Position numbers and translations under genes: made by a program
In this document: positions 1 to 6,274 of the stretch, one piece after another
How the letters are laid out: each line of letters begins with the position of its first letter
Position numbering within the stretch: the stretch's first letter is position 1
From: Calditrichaeota bacterium AABM5.125.24
GTDB taxonomy: Bacteria > Electryoneota > AABM5-125-24 > Hatepunaeales > Hatepunaeaceae
Direction: 5' to 3'
Assembly: GCA_002127415.1 (NCBI GenBank)
Contig: MWJR01000059.1
Span: forward strand, 1 to 9,533
Length of the DNA stretch: 9,533 nt
The notes under the pieces: generated by a model
Databases searched by the model: none
Told to the model about the DNA's origin: nothing
Seen by the model: only the letters and a program-made list of their open reading frames with translations

Positions 1-1
1 G

Positions 2-655
2 TTTATAACAGACCTGCCCAGCCAGCATTACAACCGGGCTGGAGGGGCCTCAATAACTCCGGAGTGGGACCCTCGTCACTGGACGTTTATAGCGCAGTTC
101 AACGACGAGCCCGCTATGACGATGGTTTACAACCTGGGGGCTCGTCAGAGCTGGGCGAGGCTGGAACCACCTGCAGCCGTGGTGCATGCGGGTGGACGAC
201 TGCCAGTTATGCTCGAGTTCAACGCCAGGGGCTTCCGGGTCGGAGAGGAGCTTGAGGGCTACTTCACCATCGACGGTCACCAGCGAGGCGGGATTGACAC
301 CTTCCGGGTGATTATGCGGGTTGACCTGACAGCAGTGCCTGAAGAGGACGGTATGCCGCTCGCACCTGACGAGTTTGACATCGAAGCCTACCCTAATCCC
401 TTTAACGACCAACTGCAAATCCGCTACAGAGCCCCTGTCGGAACAGCGGTATGGGTGGCTATTTACGATATCCGGGGGAGATTGATAGCAGAACTGGTCA
501 GGCCTCAGGCCTCAGACTTCGGGCCTCAGGTTTCAAGGATTAGGAATAGTGAGATGGTGGTATTTAACGCAGACAGGCTGGGAAGCGGGGTCTATCTGGT
601 GACTTTGAAGGCCGGAGAGACAAGAAGGATTAAGCGGGTTGTGCTGTTGAAGTGA
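2..655 (+). CDS. C-terminal part of a T9SS-exported protein with a type A sorting domain (5' end outside window)
   Basis: The frame is open from the left edge with no stop, so this is the last ~217 residues of a longer gene; the internal ATG at 116 is not taken as the start. Residues ~35-108 resemble an Ig-like beta-sandwich (W..LEPPA..V.AGG......FNARGF..GEELEGYFTI....). Residues ~127-217 are a type A T9SS C-terminal sorting domain: YPNPFN at 130-135, a central IYDIRGRLIAEL strand pair, then GSGVYLVTL and the basic ending RRIKRVVLLK. In this family the domain directs Sec-exported cargo through the outer-membrane type IX translocon and is usually cleaved, leaving the protein on the surface or secreted. 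The cargo function is not visible because the N-terminal region is missing. The loop between AEL and FNAD is longer than usual and is encoded by a heptanucleotide repeat (see 494-535). The domain call is firm; the role of the protein is unknown. Confidence 0.9.
   Translation, partial: FITDLPSQHYNRAGGASITPEWDPRHWTFIAQFNDEPAMTMVYNLGARQSWARLEPPAAVVHAGGRLPVMLEFNARGFRVGEELEGYFTIDGHQRGGIDTFRVIMRVDLTAVPEEDGMPLAPDEFDIEAYPNPFNDQLQIRYRAPVGTAVWVAIYDIRGRLIAELVRPQASDFGPQVSRIRNSEMVVFNADRLGSGVYLVTLKAGETRRIKRVVLLK
494..535 (+). repeat. Degenerate heptanucleotide repeat inside the T9SS domain coding sequence
   Basis: Six consecutive 7-base units read CTGGTCA, GGCCTCA, GGCCTCA, GACTTCG, GGCCTCA, GGTTTCA. The block is 42 bases long and begins on a codon boundary, so it reads through as 14 in-frame residues (LVRPQASDFGPQVS) in a surface loop of the sorting domain. 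The periodicity is directly visible; its origin as an expansion or insertion is inferred. Confidence 0.6.
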
Positions 656-716
656 ACAATGAAAGATGAACAGCTTACTGTTTATCAAGTCAGGTTAGAC
701 GGTAAGTCTCAAAAGA

Positions 717-843
717 ATGCGCACAGGGCGCTGTTCTATCCGCCGAGCCGGGTTCTCAACCCGGCCGGAATATTAGACGCACACAAGGCGCTAAGCTACA
801 TCCCGGCCGGAACTAATGACGCGCACGAGGCGCTATACTACTT
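717..843. repeat. Imperfect 42-bp tandem repeat with an upstream partial copy, in a convergent intergenic region and the end of the flavoprotein gene
   Basis: Two adjacent 42-base units (760-801 and 802-843) match at about 32 of 42 positions. Both begin CCCGGCCGGAA and share the cores GACGC, AGGCGCTA and CTAC. A partial third copy of the second half (ATGCGCACAGGGCGCT...) lies at 717-740. The block fills most of the gap between the stop of the T9SS gene (655) and the stop of the flavoprotein gene (813), and the last unit supplies the end of the flavoprotein reading frame. It looks like a dispersed intergenic repeat rather than a gene. Nothing else was recognised in 656-812. Confidence 0.6.
747..765. 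other. 8-bp perfect hairpin in the convergent intergenic region
   Basis: GCCGGGTT (747-754) is exactly complementary to AACCCGGC (758-765) around a CTC loop. No T-run follows on either strand, so this is not a canonical intrinsic terminator. It sits between two convergent genes and could still help separate their transcripts, or be part of the surrounding repeat. Confidence 0.55.
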
Positions 844-2510
844 GGTTGAAACAGCGCTCCACCGGCCAGGATGCCCACCTTTCCCCATCCGGCCCGCCGC
901 AACATTAACGCTGCATCCCAGGCCCTCTCCCCCATCTGACACACAATTGCAACCTCAAAGCCCCCTTCAGGAACTTCATCCATACGTGAGCGCAGCTCCT
1001 CGATCGGGATCGCAAGCCTCCTCCGCCGCCCAACATCCAGTGGCCAATCGGCGATCTCAAGCGGAGTGCGGACATCGAGGATCAGGGTCTCCTCCGGCAG
1101 TCTCTCGAAATCTGCAGGTGGCACCAACCTGATGCCGGCTGCCCGGCAGTTTTCGGCAATGAACGCCAGAAAATGAAGCGGATTAAAAGGCTGGTCATAG
1201 GGCGGTGAATAGGCGTGCTCGATCTGGTGCAGATCATCGATGGTCGCTCCATTTAGGATCGCCTGCGCAGCTATATCCATAATCTGAAGAAGCCGACCGC
1301 GTGTAACAGCCTGCAGGCCCAATACCCTTCCACTGCTGCGGTCATAGATCAGATGAACCTGGAGCGGGACGGCTTCCGGATAGTAGCTCATCCTGTCATA
1401 GAATGTGCCCCAGCTCCTGTTGATCTCGTAGCCCTTCTCCTCGCATTCGGCCGCAGTCAGCCCCACCGATCCGATGGTCAGGTCGAACAGCTTGAATATC
1501 GTAGCCCCCGCCACCGGGCCGAAACGTGAATCGCCGTTACAGATATTGTCACCGACGACCCGACCCATCCTGATGGCCAGCGAGTCGAGTGACCAGTATC
1601 CGCCTTGACCATCGATCGCGTTGGGCAGTTCCACACAATCACCGGCGGCGAAGATGTCCGGGTCGGAGGTCGCCAGCCGGTCATTCACCTTGATCCCACC
1701 GGTGGTCCCGATCTCAAGCCCGGCAGCCCCGGCCAGATCGGAGTTGGGGCTGAAACTGGTGACCAGAACGATCTGATCGGCCTGAATCATATGATCCGAA
1801 CTGTCAAAAAGGCAAAGCCTGCCGTTCCTGGCGGTTATCTCCCTGCACCCGAATCCAAGCCACAGGTTTACCCCTTTTCCCTGCAGCTCAGCCTCCACCA
1901 ACCGAGCCAACTCCACATCCTGCAACCCGGAAAGCAATTGGGGCTGGAGATCAATCAGATCAACATCCACATTCCACAACGAGCTGAAGGCCTCACACAG
2001 TTCGAGACCAACAAAACCGGCACCGATAATCGCCACCTTCTCTATCCTATGCTGTTCCAGGTCCTTGCGCAGCTGTATCGCATCATCGATGTGCGCAAAC
2101 AAGCTCACGCCAGTCGTATCGGTTCCGGGGATGGCAGGCAGGACCGGTTTGGTGCCGGTGGCAATGACCAGCTTGTCATAAAGAAAGGTAACCTCTTGGT
2201 CTGTGTTGAGCTCCCTGCAGTGCACCTGTCGGGCAGCGCGGTCCAGGGTCAGCACCTTATGACACGTCAATATCTCGACCCCTTTAACCTCGCGAAAATA
2301 TCTCTCATCCCTGACGGTGCCGCTGGAGGTGCTGATCAGGTCGGTGTAGTTGTCAAGCTCACCGGCCAGGAAATAGGACAGACCGCACTGCGAATATCCG
2401 AATCTGCTGTCCGAAACCAGCACTCTGACACGGGCATCACTCTGTAGGCGGCTGATGCGGCAGGCTGCCTTCAGTCCCGCCACTGAGCCCCCGATTATAA
2501 CCACCTCCAT
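813..2510 (-). CDS. FAD-dependent CoA-disulfide / polysulfide reductase-like oxidoreductase with C-terminal rhodanese domain
   Basis: A class III pyridine-nucleotide disulfide oxidoreductase fused to a rhodanese, 565 residues from the chosen ATG. The FAD-binding glycine motif GGSVAG is at residues 7-12. The single redox cysteine is C42 in YSQCGLSY, the CoADR/NADH-oxidase signature, with Ser where Pro is usual. YDKLVIATGTKP is at ~111-122, the NAD(P)H-binding GAGFVG at ~163-168 and the second FAD motif DIFAAGDCVE at ~285-294. The dimer-interface signature AYSPPYDQPFNPLHFLAFIAEN is at ~433-454. The rhodanese domain (~468-551) has DVRT near its start and the catalytic loop CQMGER with C524. CoADR-Rhd and Npsr enzymes use NAD(P)H to reduce CoA disulfides, CoA persulfides or polysulfide in the cytoplasm, the rhodanese passing sulfane sulfur to the flavin half. 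An upstream GTG at 2516 is possible, but GGAGAG lies 8 nt before the ATG and only 2 nt before the GTG. The gene follows sat after ~55 nt. The last ~9 residues and the stop come from a DNA repeat. The exact substrate is uncertain. Confidence 0.93.
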   Translation of the reverse strand: MEVVIIGGSVAGLKAACRISRLQSDARVRVLVSDSRFGYSQCGLSYFLAGELDNYTDLISTSSGTVRDERYFREVKGVEILTCHKVLTLDRAARQVHCRELNTDQEVTFLYDKLVIATGTKPVLPAIPGTDTTGVSLFAHIDDAIQLRKDLEQHRIEKVAIIGAGFVGLELCEAFSSLWNVDVDLIDLQPQLLSGLQDVELARLVEAELQGKGVNLWLGFGCREITARNGRLCLFDSSDHMIQADQIVLVTSFSPNSDLAGAAGLEIGTTGGIKVNDRLATSDPDIFAAGDCVELPNAIDGQGGYWSLDSLAIRMGRVVGDNICNGDSRFGPVAGATIFKLFDLTIGSVGLTAAECEEKGYEINRSWGTFYDRMSYYPEAVPLQVHLIYDRSSGRVLGLQAVTRGRLLQIMDIAAQAILNGATIDDLHQIEHAYSPPYDQPFNPLHFLAFIAENCRAAGIRLVPPADFERLPEETLILDVRTPLEIADWPLDVGRRRRLAIPIEELRSRMDEVPEGGFEVAIVCQMGERAWDAALMLRRAGWGKVGILAGGALFQPSSIAPRARH

Positions 2511-2518
2511 CGCCACCG

Positions 2519-2524
2519 CTCTCC
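2519..2524 (-). promoter_or_regulatory. Ribosome binding site deciding the flavoprotein start
   Basis: GGAGAG on the minus strand lies 8 nt before the ATG at 2510 and only 2 nt before an in-frame GTG at 2516. Spacing favours the ATG. Confidence 0.6.
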
Positions 2525-2569
2525 GAGGTATCTGATTGTCTTGGAAAACCTGTTCTTCCTAACCTGCCC

Positions 2570-3802
2570 TTACGATTTACTTAAATCGCCCCCGGCATAT
2601 TGATGCATCTTGATCTCGACCTTCTCTTCGAGCCCGGCGTAATATTCCCGCAGAATTTCGAGGACCTCCGGACGGCTGAATTCGTCCGGGACGGGTTGCC
2701 CTTCGGAGAGCGCCTTTCGCAGGGCTGTGCCGGAGAGGAACAGCCGGTCTTCCCTGCTGTGGGGACAGGTTTTCATCGAGACCATCCCCTGGCACCTGAA
2801 GCAGTAGAAGGTCCAGTCGATAGGCAGCGGCTGCAGCAGAAGCGCATCAGGAGGTATCTGGTGGAAGATGTTCTGAGCATCGAATGGGCCGTAGTAGCTG
2901 CCGACTCCGGCGTGGTCGCGTCCCACGATAAGGTGGGTGCAGCCGAAGTTCTGACGGAACACGGCGTGAAGAAGGGCCTCCCTCGGACCGGCGTAACGCA
3001 TATCGAGTGGATACCCGCCCATAACTACCGACTCCCTGATGAAATATCCATCGACAAGAGCCTCGGTGCACCTGATCCGGACATCCGCAGGGATATCCCC
3101 CGGCTTGAGCTTGCCTACCAACTGATGGATGTATAGCCCGTCGGTGATCTCAAGAGCGATCTTGGCCAGGTATTCGTGTGAGCGGTGCATCGGGTTGCGG
3201 AGCTGAAGTGCGGCGATGGTCTTCCAGCCCTTTTCAGCGAAGATGGCGCGGCTCTCGGCAGGGCGCTGATAAAGTCCCCTGAACTCGTCAGGAAAGGTGC
3301 TCTCGGAGAGAACCTTCACCGGACCGCCGAGATTGACCTCCTTCTGAGCCATCACCATCTTAACGCCCGGGTGCTCCTGGTCGTCCGTGCTGAAGACCTC
3401 CTTGCATTCATACTCCTTGTCAATGGCATATCTGTCGGTGACCTTCATCGTAGCCATAATCTCGTCTGTTTCGTCGTTGACCAGTGTAATCTCGCCGCCC
3501 GGACTTAACGAATCAGCGAAACTCTTATCCACCGAGAGGGTGATCGGAATCGGCCAGAAGGTGCCGTCCGATGTGCGCATATCGGCGCACACCCCTTTCC
3601 AGTCGTCATAGGTCATAAATCCACCCAGCGGTGTGAACCCGCCGATGCCGGCCATAATCAGGTCGCCGACCTCGCGTGAAGTAATCCGCGCCCTGGGGAA
3701 TGTTTCAGCCCGTTTCAACTCAGCGGTCAGCTCTTCGCCGGTTAAGAGTAACGGGATCAGCTCCTCAGAGCCGTGTGGCCGGATCAGGTTGCCTGTGCTC
3801 AA
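2570..3802 (-). CDS. sat: Sulfate adenylyltransferase (ATP sulfurylase), dissimilatory type
   Basis: Catalyses ATP + sulfate <-> APS + pyrophosphate in the cytoplasm, the entry step of sulfate reduction or, run backwards, the ATP-yielding end of sulfur oxidation. At 410 residues it has the usual length of the single-chain enzyme, with no fused APS kinase. Visible motifs are the nucleotide-binding QLRNPMHRSHE (200-210), GRDHAGVGSYYG (294-305), and a C-terminal cysteine cluster, C334-x2-C337 and C346-x-H348, expected to bind zinc in this subfamily. It is followed by SGTALRKALSEG and RPEVLEILREYY. The start is a TTG at 3802: a strong AAAGAGGT sits 5 nt upstream, the N-terminus (NLIRPHG) matches the family, and the next Met is residue 50. 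The gene lies between hppA, which can use the pyrophosphate released, and the sulfur flavoprotein. The family is certain; direction of operation in vivo cannot be told because no apr or dsr genes are in the window. Confidence 0.97.
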   Translation of the reverse strand: MSTGNLIRPHGSEELIPLLLTGEELTAELKRAETFPRARITSREVGDLIMAGIGGFTPLGGFMTYDDWKGVCADMRTSDGTFWPIPITLSVDKSFADSLSPGGEITLVNDETDEIMATMKVTDRYAIDKEYECKEVFSTDDQEHPGVKMVMAQKEVNLGGPVKVLSESTFPDEFRGLYQRPAESRAIFAEKGWKTIAALQLRNPMHRSHEYLAKIALEITDGLYIHQLVGKLKPGDIPADVRIRCTEALVDGYFIRESVVMGGYPLDMRYAGPREALLHAVFRQNFGCTHLIVGRDHAGVGSYYGPFDAQNIFHQIPPDALLLQPLPIDWTFYCFRCQGMVSMKTCPHSREDRLFLSGTALRKALSEGQPVPDEFSRPEVLEILREYYAGLEEKVEIKMHQYAGGDLSKS

Positions 3803-3807
3803 TAGTG

Positions 3808-3815
3808 ACCTCTTT
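3808..3815 (-). promoter_or_regulatory. Ribosome binding site for the TTG-started sat
   Basis: AAAGAGGT on the minus strand lies 5 nt before the TTG at 3802. It supports the unusual start codon, since no ATG or GTG nearby fits the family N-terminus. Confidence 0.7.
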
Positions 3816-3834
3816 ATAATTCAGGTATTACGTG

Positions 3835-3858
3835 CCGTCACACGCCCTCGTGTGACGG
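3835..3858. other. Hairpin 1 between hppA and sat (10-bp perfect stem)
   Basis: CCGTCACACG (3835-3844) pairs perfectly with CGTGTGACGG (3849-3858) around the loop CCCT. It is the hairpin closest to sat, ~20 nt upstream of the sat ribosome binding site in the transcript. No T-run follows on the minus strand. Confidence 0.7.
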
Positions 3859-3873
3859 AGAATTAAACACTTA

Positions 3874-3899
3874 GCTGGCAGACGATGGCGTCTGCCAGC
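3874..3899. other. Hairpin 2 between hppA and sat (11-bp perfect stem)
   Basis: GCTGGCAGACG (3874-3884) pairs perfectly with CGTCTGCCAGC (3889-3899) around the loop ATGG. Like hairpin 1 it has an ACG/CGT top and a four-base loop, so the two look like members of one palindrome family. On the minus strand it is followed by TAAGTGTTTAATT, which is T-rich but not a clean terminator tract. Confidence 0.7.
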
Positions 3900-3912
3900 G
3901 GGTTTCGTTACG

Positions 3913-3942
3913 AAGGACAGTGAATCAGAGCCTACTGTCCTT
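3913..3942. other. Hairpin 3 between hppA and sat (9-bp perfect stem, 12-nt loop)
   Basis: AAGGACAGT (3913-3921) pairs perfectly with ACTGTCCTT (3934-3942). It begins 15 nt after the hppA stop in transcript order and could protect the hppA 3' end or cause partial termination. A short TTCG-TTA-CGAA palindrome overlaps its sat-proximal edge (3904-3914). Confidence 0.6.
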
Positions 3943-3957
3943 AAATTTCAATCCTAC

Positions 3958-6078
3958 TCACAACAGCGGCGCTATAACCAGAGAAACAACGCTCATCAAC
4001 TTAATGAGGATATTCAGCGATGGGCCGGCCGTATCCTTGAACGGGTCTCCGACCGTATCACCCACCACGGCGGCCTTGTGAGCATCGGAGCCTTTACCGC
4101 CGTAGGCGCCGGCCTCGATGTGCTTCTTGGCGTTGTCCCAGACGCCGCCTGCGTTGGACATAAAGATGGCCATCAACACCCCGGAGGCGAGGACGCCGGC
4201 CAGCAGCCCACCCAGCACCGATTTATCCGCAAAGACAAAGCCCACCACCACCGGAGTGGCAACCGCAAGCAGTCCGGGGGCGATCATCTCGCGAATGGCG
4301 CCACCGGTGGCGATCGACACGCAGCGGCGATAATCAGCCCTGACCCCCTTCTCACCGGCCAGAAGTCCTGGTATCTCCTTGAACTGCCGACGAACCTCCT
4401 CGATCATCCGACCTGCGGCGCGTCCGACCGCCCTCATCGCAAACGAGCTGAACAGAAACGGGAACATCGCACCGACCAGCAGCCCCGCCATAACGTTGGG
4501 ATTCATTATATTGATGGAGATCGCATGCTTGCGGCTGACCACCGTCACGAATGCTGAGAACAGAGCCAGGGCGGTCAGCGCAGCCGAGCCGATGGCGAAT
4601 CCCTTTCCGATGGCGGCGGTGGTATTGCCCACGGCGTCGAGCCGGTCGGTGCGCCGACGGATGTCGGGGCCAAGCTGGGCCATCTCTGCAATGCCGCCTG
4701 AATTGTCGGCGATAGGCCCGTAGGCGTCAACCGCAAGCTGGATGCCTGTTGTGGAGAGCATCCCCACAGCGGCGATGGCGATACCGTAGAGCCCTGCGAA
4801 GTTGTAAGCCAGAGAAATTGCCACGCCGAGCACTATCAGCGGCAGCGCTGTCGAACGCATCCCGGTGGCCAGACCGGCGATGATGTTGGTCGCAGCCCCG
4901 GTCAGGCTCTCCCGGGCCAGGTCGTGGGCTGGTTTACGGCTCTCGGATGTGAAATACTCGGTGATTAGCCCGATGGCGATACCGGCGGCCAGGCCACATA
5001 TCGTAGCCCAGAACACCCCGGAAGCGCCGGTGTGCAGGAGCCCTCCAGATGCTGCCGGATCAGGGACGGCGACCTCCGCCGGTATGAAGGCGTGTATGAC
5101 AAACCAGGAGGCGATAACCATCACTATCCCGGCTCCGAAGGTGCCGATGTTAAGAGCAGTCTGCGGGTTTGCCCCCTCCCTGGTGCGGACGAAGAAGGTT
5201 CCAAGAATCGAGGCGATGATGCCGACACCGGCCAGCACAATCGGAAGCACTATCGGCACCAGCGCACTTCTCGCACCGGCATCCAGCACCGCACTCCACC
5301 AGGAGGCACCGATGATCATTGACCCGACAATGGCTCCCACATAGGACTCGAACAGGTCAGCCCCCATACCGGCCACGTCGCCCACGTTATCGCCTACAAG
5401 GTCGGCAATAACAGCCGGATTGCGCGGGTCGTCCTCAGGTATGCCGGCCTCCACCTTCCCCACCAGGTCGGCGCCGACGTCGGCGGCCTTGGTGTAGATG
5501 CCGCCTCCCACCCTGGCGAACAACGCAATAGAGGAGGCTCCGAGTGAAAAGCCGGCTATCACCTCCATAACCTCTTCCAGCTTGGCCACCCCGAAGGCTC
5601 GATCCGCGAATATGACGTTGTTATAAAGCAGGTAGAGCAGAACCAGGCCGGTGACGCCGAGACCGACCACTATCATCCCCATAACCGTGCCGCCCGAGAA
5701 GGCCACACCGAGCGCCCTCTGCAGGCTGCTGCGCGCCGCCTGGGCCGTGCGGACATTGGCGTTGGTGGCAACCCGCATCCCGAAGAAACCCGCCAGTCCG
5801 CTGCAGGTCGCCCCCACAATGAACGAAAGCGCCACCAGGGGGCTCTTATCCTGAACTATATTGCCAAAGGCCAGCAGCAGAGCCACCACCACCACGAAGA
5901 TGACCAGCACCGAATACTCGCGCCGAATGAAGGCCATGGCCCCCACGCGGATGTGACCGGCAATCTCGGCCATATGAGGCTCTCCTGCGTCCTGACGGGC
6001 AACCCACCCGGCCTTAAGCAGGGCGAACAGGATTGCCAGCAGCCCGGCGCCAAGCGCGATCCAGAGATAGATATCCAA
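3958..6078 (-). CDS. hppA: Membrane-integral, cation-pumping pyrophosphatase with K+-dependent signature
   Basis: Couples pyrophosphate hydrolysis to pumping of H+ and/or Na+ across the cytoplasmic membrane; it can run in reverse. At 706 residues with many hydrophobic segments it matches the family, which has 16 membrane helices. Substrate and Mg-binding motifs are visible in order: DVGADLVGKVE (200-210), DNVGDVAGMGADLFES (230-245, with E244), DAYGPIADNSGGIAEM (451-466), SNAGGVWDNAKK (641-652) and GDTVGDPFKDTAGPS (673-687). In GNTTAAIGKG, A488 and G491 replace the Lys and Thr of K+-independent enzymes, the accepted K+-dependent signature. The Glu in DLFES occupies the position seen in Na+-transporting and dual members, but ion choice cannot be settled from motifs. 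The start is a TTG at 6078 with AAGGA 8 nt upstream; the next Met is residue 36, inside the first loop. Being upstream of sat fits removal and energy recovery of the pyrophosphate made there. Confidence 0.97.
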   Translation of the reverse strand: MDIYLWIALGAGLLAILFALLKAGWVARQDAGEPHMAEIAGHIRVGAMAFIRREYSVLVIFVVVVALLLAFGNIVQDKSPLVALSFIVGATCSGLAGFFGMRVATNANVRTAQAARSSLQRALGVAFSGGTVMGMIVVGLGVTGLVLLYLLYNNVIFADRAFGVAKLEEVMEVIAGFSLGASSIALFARVGGGIYTKAADVGADLVGKVEAGIPEDDPRNPAVIADLVGDNVGDVAGMGADLFESYVGAIVGSMIIGASWWSAVLDAGARSALVPIVLPIVLAGVGIIASILGTFFVRTREGANPQTALNIGTFGAGIVMVIASWFVIHAFIPAEVAVPDPAASGGLLHTGASGVFWATICGLAAGIAIGLITEYFTSESRKPAHDLARESLTGAATNIIAGLATGMRSTALPLIVLGVAISLAYNFAGLYGIAIAAVGMLSTTGIQLAVDAYGPIADNSGGIAEMAQLGPDIRRRTDRLDAVGNTTAAIGKGFAIGSAALTALALFSAFVTVVSRKHAISINIMNPNVMAGLLVGAMFPFLFSSFAMRAVGRAAGRMIEEVRRQFKEIPGLLAGEKGVRADYRRCVSIATGGAIREMIAPGLLAVATPVVVGFVFADKSVLGGLLAGVLASGVLMAIFMSNAGGVWDNAKKHIEAGAYGGKGSDAHKAAVVGDTVGDPFKDTAGPSLNILIKLMSVVSLVIAPLL

Positions 6079-6086
6079 CCTTCTTA

Positions 6087-6091
6087 TCCTT
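6087..6091 (-). promoter_or_regulatory. Ribosome binding site for the TTG-started hppA
   Basis: AAGGA on the minus strand lies 8 nt before the TTG at 6078, with a second purine run (AGAAGG) touching the start codon. It supports TTG initiation. Confidence 0.6.
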
Positions 6092-6092
6092 A

Positions 6093-6125
6093 AGCTGATA
6101 GCTGAAAGCTGAAAGCTGACAGCTT
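6093..6125. repeat. AGCTGAA heptanucleotide tandem repeat in the hppA leader
   Basis: Consecutive units AGCTGAT, AGCTGAA, AGCTGAA, AGCTGAC and a partial AGCTT run without interruption. The ends form an inverted repeat, TAAGCTG (6091-6097) with CAGCTTA (6120-6126), so the 5' leader of hppA mRNA could fold just upstream of the ribosome binding site. Confidence 0.75.
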
Positions 6126-6127
6126 AT

Positions 6128-6197
6128 TAATGTGCGGCAATGGACGCACAATCAGAGCGAAACGAAGCATCTTAACCAGACTGTAGTATGCGGCAAT
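6128..6197 (-). repeat. Pair of 14-bp direct repeats in the hppA upstream region
   Basis: On the minus strand ATTGCCGCATACTA (6184-6197) and ATTGCCGCACATTA (6128-6141) match at 12 of 14 bases and start 56 bases apart. They lie between the upstream terminator and the hppA leader, where a promoter or operator is expected. I could not identify a convincing -35/-10 pair. Confidence 0.4.
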
Positions 6198-6214
6198 ATA
6201 CGAATTTTTAATAC

Positions 6215-6251
6215 AAAAAAGAAGAAGCCCGGCCATTCCGAATGACCGGGC
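6215..6251 (-). terminator. Rho-independent terminator of the fibre operon
   Basis: On the minus strand an 11-bp stem (GCCCGGTCATT with AATGGCCGGGC, one G-T pair, loop CGG; 6227-6251) is followed by TTCTTCTTTTTT (6215-6226). It begins 23 nt after the stop of the 59-residue gene and insulates hppA from the upstream operon. Confidence 0.9.
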
Positions 6252-6274
6252 CGTCCTGCGGATTGCTGCAAACT

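Noticed and set aside
747..765. Intrinsic terminator for the T9SS gene
   Set aside because: The stem is good but neither strand has a following T-run.
659..1132. 157-residue plus-strand reading frame directly after the T9SS gene
   Set aside because: Two thirds of it is antisense to the well-supported rhodanese-flavoprotein gene, its first part translates the DNA repeats, no ribosome binding site precedes it, and its composition is not protein-like.
1605..2447. 280-residue plus-strand reading frame
   Set aside because: Lies wholly antisense to the flavoprotein gene, whose motifs are unmistakable; the reverse-frame opening is a codon-bias shadow.
3808..3858. Possible promoter for sat: GTGACG, 17 nt, TATAAA on the minus strand
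   Set aside because: The -10-like box overlaps the ribosome binding site, so a transcript would start at or beyond the start codon.
3835..3942. CRISPR-like array in the hppA-sat gap
   Set aside because: The three palindromes have different sequences, so there are no identical repeats with spacers.
4865..5344. Plus-strand reading frames within hppA
   Set aside because: Antisense shadows of the Ala/Gly-rich pyrophosphatase, with no family motifs.
5376..5402. Leu replacing Asn in the pyrophosphatase motif D-[N]-VGDNVGD (residue 227)
   Set aside because: To my knowledge DLVGDNVGD occurs in other functional members, and every Asp of the motif is kept, so it is not evidence of inactivation.
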